The translations under genes were made by a program, and so were the position numbers. DNA of 64,000 nucleotides from Enterobacter sp. RIT418 (lineage in GTDB: Bacteria; Pseudomonadota; Gammaproteobacteria; Enterobacterales; Enterobacteriaceae). The notes beneath the pieces were generated by a model. It did no database searches and was not told where the DNA came from. It saw only the letters and a program-made list of their open reading frames with translations. The stretch is from assembly GCF_003057745.1 (NCBI RefSeq), contig NZ_QBJD02000015.1:1-64000 (forward strand), read 5' to 3'. This document shows positions 21,496 to 31,059 of the stretch, piece by piece (within the stretch, counting starts at the first letter, position 1; each line of letters starts with the position of its first letter).

Positions 21496-22416
21496 ATGCT
21501 GAATTACGTTTGTAAACGCCTGCTGGGGCTGCTCCCGACGCTGCTGATCGTGGCGGTGCTGGTGTTTTTGTTTGTCCATATGCTGCCGGGCGATCCGGCG
21601 CGCCTGATAGCAGGTCCCGAGGCGGACGCCACGGTCATTGAGCTGGTGCGTAAGCAGCTGGGGCTGGATCAGCCGCTGTACAGGCAGTTCCTGCACTATA
21701 TCGGCAACGTTCTGCAGGGCGATTTCGGCACCTCGATGGTTTCGCGGCGCCCGGTATCAGAAGAGATTGCCAGCCGATTTATGCCCACCTTCTGGCTAAC
21801 GATTGCCAGCATGGCCTGGGCGGTGCTGTTCGGCCTTGCGGCGGGCATCGTGGCCGCCGTCTGGCGCAACCGCTGGCCGGATAAGCTCGGGATGGCGCTG
21901 GCCGTTACCGGCATCTCCTTCCCGGCCTTTGCCCTCGGGATGCTGCTGATGCAGGTCTTCTCCGTTGAGCTGGGCTGGCTACCGACGGTGGGGGCCGATA
22001 CCTGGAAGCACTATATTTTGCCTTCCCTGACGCTTGGCGCGGCCGTGGCGGCGGTAATGGCGCGCTTTACCCGCGCGTCGTTTGTCGACGTGCTGAGCGA
22101 GGACTACATCCGCACCGCGCGGGCGAAAGGGGTGAGCGAGAAGTGGGTGATCCTCAAGCACGGCTTTCGCAACGCGATGATCCCGGTGGTGACGATGATG
22201 GGGCTGCAGTTTGGCTTCCTTCTGGGCGGCTCTATCGTGGTGGAAAAAGTCTTCAACTGGCCGGGGCTGGGGCGACTGCTGGTGGACTCGGTGGAGATGC
22301 GCGACTATCCGGTGATTCAGGCGGAAGTGCTGCTGTTTTCACTGGAGTTTATTCTTATCAACCTAGTGGTGGACGTGCTGTACGCCGCCATTAACCCGGC
22401 TATCAGGTACAAATAA
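21496..22416 (+). CDS. gsiC: Glutathione ABC importer permease GsiC
   Basis: The 306-residue inner-membrane permease has six predicted segments. It has the oligopeptide-permease N-terminal signature ([13 protein letters not shown]) and the EAA-loop region [20 protein letters not shown]. The start at 21496 ([11 protein letters not shown]) has AGGGAAAGG upstream and gives the E. coli length. It pairs with GsiD, which begins 1 bp after its stop. Confidence 0.95.
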   Translation: MLNYVCKRLLGLLPTLLIVAVLVFLFVHMLPGDPARLIAGPEADATVIELVRKQLGLDQPLYRQFLHYIGNVLQGDFGTSMVSRRPVSEEIASRFMPTFWLTIASMAWAVLFGLAAGIVAAVWRNRWPDKLGMALAVTGISFPAFALGMLLMQVFSVELGWLPTVGADTWKHYILPSLTLGAAVAAVMARFTRASFVDVLSEDYIRTARAKGVSEKWVILKHGFRNAMIPVVTMMGLQFGFLLGGSIVVEKVFNWPGLGRLLVDSVEMRDYPVIQAEVLLFSLEFILINLVVDVLYAAINPAIRYK

Positions 22417-22417
22417 A

Positions 22418-23329
22418 ATGCGATTATTGAACTGGCGGCGTGAAGCCATGATAAACGCGATGCCGGGGGTCAGGCCGGAACGCGTCAGAACGCCGTGGTC
22501 TGAATTTTGGCGGCGCTTTCGCCGTCAGCCCGTGGCGCTGGCAGCGGGGATTTTCGTCCTGCTGCTGATTGTAGTTGCGGTGCTGGCTCCGTGGATAGCG
22601 CCGTTTGATGCGGAAAATTATTTCGACTATGACCGCCTGAACGACGGCCCGTCGATGGTGCACTGGTTCGGCGTGGATTCACTGGGGCGCGACATCTTTA
22701 GCCGCGTGCTGGTGGGCGCGCAGATCTCGCTTGCCGCTGGCGTCTTTGCCGTGCTGATTGGCGCGGCGATCGGTACGGTGCTCGGCCTGGTCGCCGGGTA
22801 TTACGAAGGCTGGTGGGACCGCGCGATCATGCGCATCTGCGACGTGCTGTTTGCCTTCCCCGGAATCCTGCTGGCTATTGCCGTGGTGGCGATCATGGGC
22901 AGCGGCATGGCGAACGTCATTATCGCCGTGGCGGTCTTCTCCATTCCCGCCTTTGCGCGCCTGGTGCGCGGCAATACGCTGGTGCTCAAGCAGCAGACGT
23001 TTATCGAGTCGGCGCGCAGCGTGGGGGCGAGCGATGCCACCATTCTGTTCAGCCATATTTTGCCGGGCACGGTGTCGTCTATCGTGGTCTATTTCACGAT
23101 GCGGATCGGCGTGTCGATAATCTCGGCGGCCAGCCTGTCGTTTCTGGGATTGGGCGCTCAGCCGCCGACGCCGGAATGGGGCGCGATGCTGAACGAGGCA
23201 AGGGCAGATATGGTGATTGCGCCGCATGTCGCAATTTTCCCGAGCCTGGCGATTTTCCTGACGGTGCTGGCGTTTAACCTGCTGGGCGACGGGCTGCGCG
23301 ATGCGCTGGATCCGAGGATAAAGGGGTAA
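22418..23329 (+). CDS. gsiD: Glutathione ABC importer permease GsiD
   Basis: The 303-residue partner permease begins with a cytosolic tail (residues 1-35) and a transmembrane helix. It then shows the DppC-type signature [19 protein letters not shown] and the ATPase-contact loop [20 protein letters not shown]. It is the last gene of iaaA-gsiABCD. In E. coli yliE and yliF follow; here they are absent and a repeat cluster leads directly to rimO. Confidence 0.95.
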   Translation: MRLLNWRREAMINAMPGVRPERVRTPWSEFWRRFRRQPVALAAGIFVLLLIVVAVLAPWIAPFDAENYFDYDRLNDGPSMVHWFGVDSLGRDIFSRVLVGAQISLAAGVFAVLIGAAIGTVLGLVAGYYEGWWDRAIMRICDVLFAFPGILLAIAVVAIMGSGMANVIIAVAVFSIPAFARLVRGNTLVLKQQTFIESARSVGASDATILFSHILPGTVSSIVVYFTMRIGVSIISAASLSFLGLGAQPPTPEWGAMLNEARADMVIAPHVAIFPSLAIFLTVLAFNLLGDGLRDALDPRIKG

Positions 23330-23336
23330 GTTTTTG

Positions 23337-23420
23337 CCCCTCACCCTAACCCTCTCCCCGTAGGGGAGAGGGGACGGTTCGGAGCGTTTTTTCACCCTCA
23401 CCCCTCCGGGAAGAGGGGAA
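23337..23420. repeat. CCCTCTCCCC-type intergenic repeat, copy 4, in inverted orientation, two units
   Basis: CCCCTCACCCTAACCCTCTC with GGGGAGAGGGG (23337-23374), then TCACCCTCACCCCTCC with GAAGAGGGG (23392-23420), fill the convergent gap between gsiD and rimO. The first unit can form a strong hairpin. Confidence 0.8.
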
Positions 23421-23431
23421 TAAACGCTAAA

Positions 23432-24757
23432 TTAAACCCGGCTACCCCACAGGTCGTACTCGTCGGCGTTTTCAACCTTCACGCGAATAATATCCCCCGG
23501 CTTAACCCTGGTTTCACCGTTCAGATACACCGCGCCGTCGATTTCCGGTGCATCGGCCATGCTGCGGCCAATCGCGCCTTCTTCATCGACTTCATCAATA
23601 ATCACCAGAATCTCGCGGCCCACTTTTTCCTGCAGGCGCTCGGCGGAGATCTGCTGCTGCAGCTGCATAAAGCGGTTCCAGCGTTCTTCTTTCACCTCTT
23701 CCGGCACCTGGTCGGCCAGCTCGTTGGCAGTTGCGCCTTCAACCGGGCTGTACTTGAAGCAGCCGACGCGGTCCAGACGCGCTTCTTTCAGGAAGTCGAG
23801 CAGCATCTGGAAATCTTCTTCGGTTTCACCCGGGAAGCCGACGATAAAGGTCGAGCGCAGGGTCAGCTCCGGGCAGATTTCGCGCCACTGCTTGATGCGC
23901 GCCAGCTGGCGGTCAACGGAGCCGGGACGCTTCATCAGCTTCAGGATGCGCGGGCTGGCGTGCTGCAGCGGAATGTCCAGGTACGGCAGGATTTTGCCTT
24001 CCGCCATCAGCGGGATGACGTCGTCAACGTGCGGGTAAGGGTAAACGTAGTGCAGACGTGTCCAGATCCCGAGTTTCGAAAGCTGTTCGCACAGGCCCAC
24101 CATGCTGGTTTTCACCGGCTCGCCGTTGTGGAAGCCGGAGCGGTGCTTCACGTCCACGCCGTAGGCCGAGGTATCCTGGGAGATCACCAGCAGCTCTTTG
24201 ACGCCCGCGTCGGCCAGGCGTTTGGCTTCGGCCAGCACCTCGCCAATCGGACGGCTTACCAGATCGCCGCGCATCGACGGGATGATGCAGAAGGTGCAGC
24301 GGTGGTTGCAGCCTTCGGAAATTTTCAGGTACGCATAGTGGCGCGGCGTCAGCTTCACGCCCTGTTCCGGCACCAGGCTCAGGAACGGGTTGTGCTTCGG
24401 TTTTGGCACGTAGTGATGAACGTGTTCCAGCACCTGCTCGTAGCTGTGCGGGCCGGTGATCTCCAGCACCTTCGGATGCACTTCGCGGATCTGATCCACC
24501 TTCGCGCCCAGGCAGCCGGTCACGATGACCTTGCCGTTTTCCGTCAGGGCTTCACCGATGGCTTCCAGAGACTCCTGGACCGCGCTGTCGATAAAGCCGC
24601 AGGTGTTGACAATCACCATGTCGGCGTTGTCGTAGCTTGGCACCACGTCATAGCCCTCGGTGCGCAGTTCGGTCAGGATACGTTCAGAATCCACCAGGTT
24701 TTTCGGGCAGCCCAGGGAGACAAAGCCGATTTTCGGCTGGTGCGTAACATTGCTCAT
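23432..24757 (-). CDS. rimO: Ribosomal protein S12 methylthiotransferase RimO
   Basis: The 441-residue radical SAM enzyme adds a methylthio group to Asp89 of ribosomal protein S12. The N-terminal UPF0004 domain supplies three cluster ligands (LGCPKN, NTCGF, TGCLGA). The radical SAM triad is CNHRCTFC (near residues 150-157). A C-terminal TRAM domain follows (near 380-441). It is a single gene, convergent with gsiD and divergent from bssR. Confidence 0.97.
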   Translation of the reverse strand: MSNVTHQPKIGFVSLGCPKNLVDSERILTELRTEGYDVVPSYDNADMVIVNTCGFIDSAVQESLEAIGEALTENGKVIVTGCLGAKVDQIREVHPKVLEITGPHSYEQVLEHVHHYVPKPKHNPFLSLVPEQGVKLTPRHYAYLKISEGCNHRCTFCIIPSMRGDLVSRPIGEVLAEAKRLADAGVKELLVISQDTSAYGVDVKHRSGFHNGEPVKTSMVGLCEQLSKLGIWTRLHYVYPYPHVDDVIPLMAEGKILPYLDIPLQHASPRILKLMKRPGSVDRQLARIKQWREICPELTLRSTFIVGFPGETEEDFQMLLDFLKEARLDRVGCFKYSPVEGATANELADQVPEEVKEERWNRFMQLQQQISAERLQEKVGREILVIIDEVDEEGAIGRSMADAPEIDGAVYLNGETRVKPGDIIRVKVENADEYDLWGSRV

Positions 24758-24973
24758 AGGTTAAAAATTCATCAATTATGGAGTTATCAGGGCGGGATTT
24801 TACAGCGTTCCGCGGGGGATTTATACACTCTTTGCGGGGATAGGGGTGAGGTTGAACGTTGTAACAATGTAAAGAATGTTAAGCAGTTTAGTTTTATTGA
24901 TCCCAGGCATTAAATTGTACAAAAAATAACCTTATTCTTATTGTGCACTAAGGCTGACAGAGGAGGAACTAGC

Positions 24974-25357
24974 ATGTCCGTTGACAGACTGAAACGCGAT
25001 CTGCTGAACAAGCTGATCGACGTCAGAATCGACCTTGCCGCCTATCTGCAGTTGAGAAAGGCGAAGGGGTACATGTCAGTCAGCGAAAGCGAACATCTGC
25101 GTGATAATCTCTTTGAACTCTGTAATTTCATGCGCGAGAAAGCGCCGACCCTGAAAGCGGAATTCGACGAAAGCGAACGGATTGCGCTGCGCCGTGCCGC
25201 CGAAACGCTTTCTGTCGCAGGGGTATGTTTGATGAACGGACACCACGACTGCCCCACGTTTATCGCCGTCAACGCGGATAAGCTCGAAAACTGCCTGACT
25301 ACGATCTCGCTTTGCATCATGTGTCTGAACAAGCAGGAAAAGCTTGAACAGCATTAA
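24974..25357 (+). CDS. bssR: Biofilm regulator BssR (YliH)
   Basis: The 127-residue protein matches E. coli BssR across its length (MSVDRLKRDLLNKLIDV, YMSVSESEHLRDNLFELCNF). BssR affects biofilm formation and indole and autoinducer-2 responses in E. coli by a mechanism that is not clear. No DNA-binding motif is obvious; it is mainly helical and carries several Cys near the C-terminus. The ATG at 24974 follows AGGAGGAACT, a strong ribosome site. A rho-independent terminator follows at 25362. Confidence 0.93.
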   Translation: MSVDRLKRDLLNKLIDVRIDLAAYLQLRKAKGYMSVSESEHLRDNLFELCNFMREKAPTLKAEFDESERIALRRAAETLSVAGVCLMNGHHDCPTFIAVNADKLENCLTTISLCIMCLNKQEKLEQH

Positions 25358-25361
25358 GCCC

Positions 25362-25383
25362 GGGGGAGGCAACTCCCCCTTCT
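25362..25383 (+). terminator. Terminator after bssR
   Basis: The stem GGGGGAG/CTCCCCC with a 4-base loop is followed by TTCTG. It lies 4 bp after the bssR stop. The T-run is weak but the stem is strong. Confidence 0.6.
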
Positions 25384-25463
25384 GATTAAGCTTTTGTAAA
25401 AGTGATAACGCGCCTGGGCGTTGTGGCTAATCTTTATGCCATATGCCGACAAAGGAGCGCGCC

Positions 25464-26582
25464 ATGCATCGATCCTCGCTGATATTTATTCCCGCCCTGC
25501 TGTTTCCCGTTTCGCTTCTCGCCGCGCCCGACGCGGTCAAGGTTGAGGTGCTGCAAACCAAACTCGATCATCCCTGGTCTGTGGCGTTTTTGCCGGACGA
25601 TAAGGGGCTGCTGGTCACCTTACGGGACGGGCAGCTTAAGCGCTGGCAGGCGGGAAAAGGGCTTTCTGACCCTATCGTCGGCGTGCCGAAGGTCTGGGCG
25701 AACGGGCAGGGCGGGCTGCTTGACGTGGTGCTGGCGCCCGATTTTGAAGCATCTCGTCGGATCTGGCTCAGCTATGCCGAAGCGGGCGATGACGGTAAGG
25801 CCGGAACGGCGGTCGGCTACGGCCGGCTGAGCGACGATCTCTCGCGCATTGAGGGGTTCCAGGTGGTGTTCCGCCAGATGCCGAAACTCTCTACCGGCAA
25901 CCACTTTGGCGGGCGTCTGGCGTTTGACGGCAAAGGCCATTTATTCATTGGGCTTGGCGAGAACAATCAGCGCTCGACGGCGCAGGATCTCGACAAGCTG
26001 CAGGGTAAAGTGGTGCGCCTGACGGAAGACGGCAAGGTGCCGCCGGACAACCCGTTTGTGAAGACCGCCGGCGCGCGGCCGGAAATCTGGTCTTACGGCA
26101 TTCGCAATCCGCAGGGCATGGCGATGAACCCGTGGAGCGACGCGCTATGGCTTAACGAGCATGGCCCGCGCGGCGGCGACGAGATTAACATTCCTGAGAA
26201 AGGGAAAAACTACGGCTGGCCGCTGGCGACCCACGGCATCAACTACAGCGGCCTGAAGATCCCCGAAGCCAAAGGCGAGCACGTTGAGGGGACGGAAAAG
26301 CCGCTGTTCGTCTGGAAAGTCTCGCCTGCCGTGAGCGGGATGGCGTTCTACAACAGCGACGTCTTTCCGCAGTGGAAGAACAAGCTGTTCGTCGGGGCGC
26401 TGAAGGAGAAGGACGTTATCGTGCTGAGCGTGGACGGCAATAAAGTGACCGAGGACGGGCGCATTCTGGGGGATAAAGACCAGCGCATCCGCGACGTGCG
26501 GGTCGGGCCGGACGGCTATCTGTACGTGTTGACCGATGAAACGGACGGGCAGCTCCTGAAGGTCAGCCCGTCCGGCACGTAA
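25464..26582 (+). CDS. yliI: PQQ-dependent aldose sugar dehydrogenase YliI
   Basis: The 372-residue periplasmic beta-propeller protein is related to soluble glucose dehydrogenase. A signal peptide (MHRSSLIFIPALLFPVSLLA) is followed by propeller repeats. HPWSVAFLP, GNHFGGRLAF and YGIRNPQGMA are family motifs near the PQQ and calcium sites. It oxidises aldoses at C1 if PQQ is supplied; many enterics must take PQQ from outside. The ATG at 25464 has AAAGGAG upstream. The stop abuts the convergent gstB stop with no spacer. Confidence 0.93.
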   Translation: MHRSSLIFIPALLFPVSLLAAPDAVKVEVLQTKLDHPWSVAFLPDDKGLLVTLRDGQLKRWQAGKGLSDPIVGVPKVWANGQGGLLDVVLAPDFEASRRIWLSYAEAGDDGKAGTAVGYGRLSDDLSRIEGFQVVFRQMPKLSTGNHFGGRLAFDGKGHLFIGLGENNQRSTAQDLDKLQGKVVRLTEDGKVPPDNPFVKTAGARPEIWSYGIRNPQGMAMNPWSDALWLNEHGPRGGDEINIPEKGKNYGWPLATHGINYSGLKIPEAKGEHVEGTEKPLFVWKVSPAVSGMAFYNSDVFPQWKNKLFVGALKEKDVIVLSVDGNKVTEDGRILGDKDQRIRDVRVGPDGYLYVLTDETDGQLLKVSPSGT

Positions 26583-27209
26583 TCAGCTGACCGGGATCAT
26601 CACCACGTTCTGGTACGCCGGGCGCTCGCTGAGCTGCTTCAGCCAGCGCTCAAGGTGCGGGCGCGGCGTCCACTTCAGGCCCATGTTGGTCAGGTTCCAG
26701 ACGAACGGCGCCACGGCAATATCCCCGACGCCAAAGGCATCACCGGAGAACCACGCGTGCTTCGCCAGCTCGTCATCCATCATCGCAAACAGCCCTTCAC
26801 AGGCGTCCTGCGCGGCGTGGATGGCGGGGTAGTCTCGTTCGGGTTCCGGCGTGCGGATAAGCCCCATCAGGATCACGCGGTGGGTGGGAGAGAGCGTCTG
26901 GTTGGCCCAGTCCATCCACTTTTCACCCTGCGCGCGCTGCGCCGGGCTATCGACCCACAGGCGGCTTTGGCCATACTGGGCGGCAAGGTAACGCACAATG
27001 GTGTTCGATTCCCACAGCGTTACGTTGGTTTCTTCATCGCGCAGCAGCGGCACCAGGCCGTTTGGGTTCATGGCCAGATACTCAGCCTCTTTATTTACGC
27101 CAAACTCTAAACCGGCCATCACCTGCTCAAACGGTAAATCCAGCTCTTCCAGCGTCCACAGCACCTTCTTGACGTTGGTCGAGTTGTTCCTTCCCCACAG
27201 CGTAATCAT
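26583..27209 (-). CDS. gstB: Glutathione S-transferase GstB (YliJ)
   Basis: The 208-residue cytosolic enzyme has an N-terminal thioredoxin-like domain ([18 protein letters not shown]) and an all-helical C-terminal domain. [12 protein letters not shown] is the glutathione-binding signature. E. coli GstB dehalogenates bromoacetate with glutathione. It converges on yliI with no gap, is a single gene, and is divergent from dacC. Confidence 0.94.
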   Translation of the reverse strand: MITLWGRNNSTNVKKVLWTLEELDLPFEQVMAGLEFGVNKEAEYLAMNPNGLVPLLRDEETNVTLWESNTIVRYLAAQYGQSRLWVDSPAQRAQGEKWMDWANQTLSPTHRVILMGLIRTPEPERDYPAIHAAQDACEGLFAMMDDELAKHAWFSGDAFGVGDIAVAPFVWNLTNMGLKWTPRPHLERWLKQLSERPAYQNVVMIPVS

Positions 27210-27444
27210 CGTTATTCCTCAAAGAGTCAAACCCGAGAGCCGACATGGTGAGATAAACCCAACAATTACGCAACAAAGACGAAAAAAAACGCGTTAACCG
27301 AAGCGTAACCGGATGTTATTGCATAAACTTTAAAAACTTTACCTGGATTAGGTTTCTTTGAACGCTGTAGTGCGCTATTACTCATCGCTTCTTGCGACAC
27401 GGTGATTGTGACGTGATTTAAGAAAGGACACTCGGGTGGCATTT

Positions 27445-28650
27445 ATGACGCAAAAAACTTCTTCTCTGCGCAGCCTGGCGGCGGGCTCTGCGCTCCTTTT
27501 CCTGTTTGCTCCAACGGTTTATGCAGCTGAAACAACGGCTCCGGAAGCGCCACCGGTGGATGCGCGCGCCTGGATTTTGATGGACTACGCCAGCGGTAAG
27601 GTGCTGGCGGAAGGTAACGCCGATGAGAAGCTCGACCCGGCCAGCCTGACCAAGATCATGACCAGCTACGTGGTGGGGCAGGCGCTGAAGGCGGGCAAAA
27701 TTAAGCTCGATGATAAGGTAACCATCGGAAAAGATGCGTGGGCGACGGGTAACCCCGCGCTGCGCGGCTCGTCGGTAATGTTCCTCAAGCCGGGCGACCA
27801 GGTGTCGGTTTCCGACCTCAACAAAGGGGTGATTATCCAGTCGGGTAACGACGCCTGTATTGCGCTGGCGGATTACGTGGCGGGTAGCCAGGACTCTTTC
27901 ATCGGGCTGATGAACGGTTACGCGCAGAAATTGGGCTTAACCAACACTACGTTTAAAACCGTCCACGGCCTGGACGCACCGGGCCAGTTCAGCACCGCCC
28001 GCGATATGGCGCTGCTGGGCAAGGCGTTGATCCACGACGTGCCTGAAGAGTATGCCATCCACAAAGAGAAAGAGTTCACCTTCAACAATATCCGCCAGCC
28101 GAACCGCAACCGCCTGCTGTGGAGCAGCAACGTTAACGTGGACGGGATGAAAACCGGCACCACCGCGGGCGCGGGCTACAACCTGGTGGCCTCCGCGACG
28201 CAGGGCGATATGCGCTTAATCTCGGTGGTGCTTGGCACGAAAACCGACCGCATTCGCTTTAACGAATCTGAAAAGCTGCTGACCTGGGGCTTCCGCTTCT
28301 TTGAGACCGTTACGCCGATTAAGCCGGACGCAACCTTTATCAGCCAGCGCGTCTGGTTTGGCGACAAGAGCGAGGTTAACCTGGGGGCTGGGGAAGCCGG
28401 TTCGGTGACCATTCCCCGCGGACAGCTGAAAAACCTGAAGGCCAGCTTCACCCTGACGGAGCCACAGCTCACCGCGCCGCTGAAGAAAGGTCAGGTTGTC
28501 GGGACCATTGACTTCCAGCTTAACGGTAAATCCATCGAGCAGCGCCCGCTGATCGTGATGGAAGCGGTTGAAGAGGGGGGCTTCTTCAGCCGGATGTGGG
28601 ACTTCGTGTTGATGAAATTCCACGGATGGTTCGGCAGCTGGTTCAGCTAA
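27445..28650 (+). CDS. dacC: D-alanyl-D-alanine carboxypeptidase DacC (PBP6)
   Basis: The 401-residue serine peptidase trims cell-wall pentapeptides. It has a signal peptide (to about residue 27). The active-site motifs are SLTKIM (nucleophile Ser), SGN in [10 protein letters not shown], and KTG in [12 protein letters not shown]-terminal beta domain and an amphipathic anchor ([17 protein letters not shown]) tether it to the inner membrane. The ATG at 27445 gives the E. coli start; a GTG nine bases earlier is also in frame. A repeat follows the stop. Confidence 0.97.
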   Translation: MTQKTSSLRSLAAGSALLFLFAPTVYAAETTAPEAPPVDARAWILMDYASGKVLAEGNADEKLDPASLTKIMTSYVVGQALKAGKIKLDDKVTIGKDAWATGNPALRGSSVMFLKPGDQVSVSDLNKGVIIQSGNDACIALADYVAGSQDSFIGLMNGYAQKLGLTNTTFKTVHGLDAPGQFSTARDMALLGKALIHDVPEEYAIHKEKEFTFNNIRQPNRNRLLWSSNVNVDGMKTGTTAGAGYNLVASATQGDMRLISVVLGTKTDRIRFNESEKLLTWGFRFFETVTPIKPDATFISQRVWFGDKSEVNLGAGEAGSVTIPRGQLKNLKASFTLTEPQLTAPLKKGQVVGTIDFQLNGKSIEQRPLIVMEAVEEGGFFSRMWDFVLMKFHGWFGSWFS

Positions 28651-28666
28651 GCATTTTTGCTTCTCA

Positions 28667-28709
28667 CCCTCTCCCCGTGGAAGAGGGCCGGGGGGGGCGG
28701 GCATCAGGC
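28667..28709. repeat. CCCTCTCCCC-type intergenic repeat, copy 5
   Basis: CCCTCTCCCC-gtgg-AAGAGGG is followed by CCGGGGGGGGCGGGCATCA, between dacC and the convergent deoR gene. The tail has drifted into a G-run compared with the other copies. Confidence 0.75.
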
Positions 28710-28719
28710 CACCCCCCAC

Positions 28720-29478
28720 TCAATACATCAACTTCACCTGCTGCGCTTTCGCATACGCCACCAGCTCGTCGTCCGGGCGGCAGTCGCTAACGATCGCGTC
28801 AAACTGCGCCAGCTCGCCCATCCTTGCCGGACGCACCTTGCCAAACTTACTGTGATCCACCACCAGCACGTGCTGCTGCGCCGCGTTGAGCGCCCAGTGC
28901 TTCACCGGCAGCTCTTCCAGGTTGAAGCAGGTTGCGCCCTGACGAACGCTGACGCCCGCAGCCGAATAAAACGCGATGTCCGGGCACAGATGGCCGAGCG
29001 TATCCTGCAGGTTAAGCGGCTTGAAGATGGCGTTGCTGGCGTGGAACTCGCCGCCGCAGAGGATCACCCGGCACTCGGGCTTCTCCTGCAGGGCCAGAAA
29101 GGTGTTTAGCGAGTAGCAGACCGCGGTGAAGGGCATGCCGCTGTCGATCGCTTCGATAATCCAGGGCGTGGTGGTGCCGCAGTCAAAAAACAGCGTCTGG
29201 TGGGGCTGAACGAGGGAGGCGGCAAGACGCGCCGCTTTGCGTTTTTCTTCAACGAGGCGCGTTTTCTGATCGCTCAGCAGGTAGTGGCTGGCGGCGCGCG
29301 GCTCTAGCACGATATACCCGCCCAGCAGCACGACGGGCGCGCTGTCGCTGTTCAGATCGCGACGAATGGTCATCTCAGAAACGCCGAGCAGGGCGGCGGC
29401 CTCCTTGAGATGAAGCTTATCGCTGCGCTTCAGCGCCTGAATGAGCTGAGCAATGCGGTCATCGCGTCGTGTTTCCAT
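28720..29478 (-). CDS. deoR: Deoxyribonucleoside operon repressor DeoR
   Basis: The 252-residue repressor has the DeoR-family helix-turn-helix at residues 20-45 (LHLKEAAALLGVSEMTIRRD) and a C-terminal sugar-phosphate sensing domain (FFDCGTTTPWII). In E. coli it represses the deo operon and tsx and is released by deoxyribose 5-phosphate. It is a single gene behind the ybjG terminator. The neighbourhood dacC-deoR-ybjG is the same as in E. coli. Confidence 0.95.
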   Translation of the reverse strand: METRRDDRIAQLIQALKRSDKLHLKEAAALLGVSEMTIRRDLNSDSAPVVLLGGYIVLEPRAASHYLLSDQKTRLVEEKRKAARLAASLVQPHQTLFFDCGTTTPWIIEAIDSGMPFTAVCYSLNTFLALQEKPECRVILCGGEFHASNAIFKPLNLQDTLGHLCPDIAFYSAAGVSVRQGATCFNLEELPVKHWALNAAQQHVLVVDHSKFGKVRPARMGELAQFDAIVSDCRPDDELVAYAKAQQVKLMY

Positions 29479-29492
29479 AGTTCCTCGGGAAT

Positions 29493-29524
29493 AAAAAAGT
29501 AAGCCCCCGCAGGGCGGGGGCTCA
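29493..29524 (-). terminator. Terminator of the PAP2-ybjG operon
   Basis: On the minus strand GAGCCCCCGC-cct-GCGGGGGCT is followed by TACTTTTTTA. It lies 23 bp past the ybjG stop and upstream of deoR. Confidence 0.85.
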
Positions 29525-29546
29525 AGTGTAACCCGTAGGACCTGGG

Positions 29547-30155
29547 TTAGTCACGTATCCAGCCTTTGCGGATGGGCAGGGCAAACAGCACGCGATACAG
29601 CTGAGACAGCCCGCGATAAAGCGCCTGGCCAAACAGGTTCCACAGGATTGCCGCGCTGACGCAGCCGATCAATCCCACCAGGAATCCGCCGACCATGTCC
29701 AGCGGCCAGTGGACCCCCAGATAAACGCGTGACCACGCGATAGCGACCGCCGTTGCCATTAGCACCGCACCGGACCACAGGCGATGCCAGAAGAGGAAGG
29801 CCAGCGCAAAGGTGAAGATTACCGTGCCGTGGTCGCTCGGGAAGGAGTCGTCCGGCGCGTGGTGCAGGAAGGTATAGCCGACGTGGTCGACAAACGGACG
29901 GTCGTGCGGGAACGCGTGTCCCAGAATGAAGCTGGTCAGCACGCTGACGCCGATCGCCATGGAAACCTTAATCACCAGCTGGCGCTGCGCGCTGACCTGC
30001 TTGCGCGGCCCCCACAGCCAGAGAATGACCGCCAGAGCGGGAACGATGCTGATCAGGTCCCTTGCAACAAACGTGGCAAAATCAATCATCCACTCGGGTG
30101 AAGCCGGCGTAGCGTTAATCAGATAAAACAAACTGTAGTTGAGACTCTCTAACAT
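29547..30155 (-). CDS. ybjG: Undecaprenyl pyrophosphate phosphatase YbjG (PAP2)
   Basis: The roughly 202-residue inner-membrane phosphatase has the three PAP2 motifs: HDRPF, SFPSDHGT and SRVYLGVHWPLD. E. coli YbjG recycles the undecaprenyl carrier and adds to bacitracin resistance. The start at 30155 (MLESLNYSLFYL) lies 7 bp after the upstream PAP2 stop, and GAGGG is nearby. The genes form a tandem operon behind a PmrA-type box at 30938. A BasR/PmrA link for ybjG is known in E. coli; the binding site here is read from sequence. Confidence 0.93.
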   Translation of the reverse strand: MLESLNYSLFYLINATPASPEWMIDFATFVARDLISIVPALAVILWLWGPRKQVSAQRQLVIKVSMAIGVSVLTSFILGHAFPHDRPFVDHVGYTFLHHAPDDSFPSDHGTVIFTFALAFLFWHRLWSGAVLMATAVAIAWSRVYLGVHWPLDMVGGFLVGLIGCVSAAILWNLFGQALYRGLSQLYRVLFALPIRKGWIRD

Positions 30156-30162
30156 ACCCTCG

Positions 30163-30891
30163 TCACTCTTTTGCAAACCAGGTGGAAACAAGCCCGTAGA
30201 CCGCCACCTGAGAAAACCAAACCCACCACCCGGCCCACAGGTTGTGAGAGAAAAAATGCGCCCCGCGCATCACCTGCCCATAGCCCATCGCCAGGCCCAG
30301 AACACTACCCAGCGCAACAAAGCCCCAGGCCAGACGCGGACGTTCGCGCCAGAAGGCAAAAAACAGCCCCATCACCATAAAACCGCTGGAGGCGTGGCCG
30401 CCCGGGAAGCAGCGTCCGGGGCCGCTGTTGTCCGGCGCAGCGCTAAACAGCGGATAAGAGACCGCCTTGCCGCCGTACTCCACCAGGTCCCACGGGCAGC
30501 TGTGGTGGCTGATGCTTTTCAGCACGCCGACCACCAGGGCGCCGACGCCCATCAGCAGCGCGGCGGTGACCAGCCGCGCGTTGCGGCGGAAGGCGCCATA
30601 GATCAGCGCTACCGCGCCCAGCGCGATGGCGAGATATTTCGCCAGACGATGGTTCAGCAGATCCAGCAGCGCGTTTTGCTGCAGCGGGAAGCGGTGCGCT
30701 GCCGCGTCATACCAATAGCCTGTTATCCACCTGTCGAGCCCTTCATCGCGAGAAAGCCAGGTAAACAGAATGGCTAAGGCTAACAGCGTTAAAAGCTGAT
30801 AACCATAAAAGCGCGTCGGCAAACGGTAAAGTTTTTTTGCCTTGGTTGTCTGCAACTTAGACAATTCTGAAGGGCTGGAAGTGTATGCCAT
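30163..30891 (-). CDS. PAP2-family membrane phosphatase upstream of ybjG
   Basis: The roughly 242-residue protein has five or six hydrophobic segments. Its PAP2 motifs are atypical: KSISHHSCPWDL in place of KxxxxxxRP, CFPGGHASSGF for PSGH, and RGAHFFSHNLWAGWW for the third motif. This resembles the subfamily with lipid A or lipid phosphate substrates. It is not found at this place in E. coli K-12. It is the first gene of an operon with ybjG. The start is uncertain: ATG at 30891 is preferred to TTG at 30903. The PmrA-type box 47 bp upstream suggests a role in envelope response to polymyxin, iron or low magnesium. The substrate is not readable from sequence. Confidence 0.85.
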   Translation of the reverse strand: MAYTSSPSELSKLQTTKAKKLYRLPTRFYGYQLLTLLALAILFTWLSRDEGLDRWITGYWYDAAAHRFPLQQNALLDLLNHRLAKYLAIALGAVALIYGAFRRNARLVTAALLMGVGALVVGVLKSISHHSCPWDLVEYGGKAVSYPLFSAAPDNSGPGRCFPGGHASSGFMVMGLFFAFWRERPRLAWGFVALGSVLGLAMGYGQVMRGAHFFSHNLWAGWWVWFSQVAVYGLVSTWFAKE

Positions 30892-30937
30892 AATCGGGGC
30901 CAATGACGTGAAATTAGCGCTATCATATTTGTGTCAA

Positions 30938-30954
30938 ATTAAGGAAACCTTAAA
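30938..30954 (-). promoter_or_regulatory. PmrA (BasR) box upstream of the PAP2-ybjG operon
   Basis: On the minus strand TTTAAG-GTTTC-CTTAAT matches the published consensus HTTAAKN5HTTAAK at every defined position. A TTGACA follows directly downstream. Its distance from the PAP2 start (47 bp) is right for an activator site. Confidence 0.7.
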
Positions 30955-31059
30955 CGGCGACGATAAGTGCTTTATTTCTGTTATCCCTCGATAATTTGCT
31001 GTCTCAGGCTGGGCCAATTCATTACACTCAACGCGATTTTTTCACCATAAAGAGATTGC

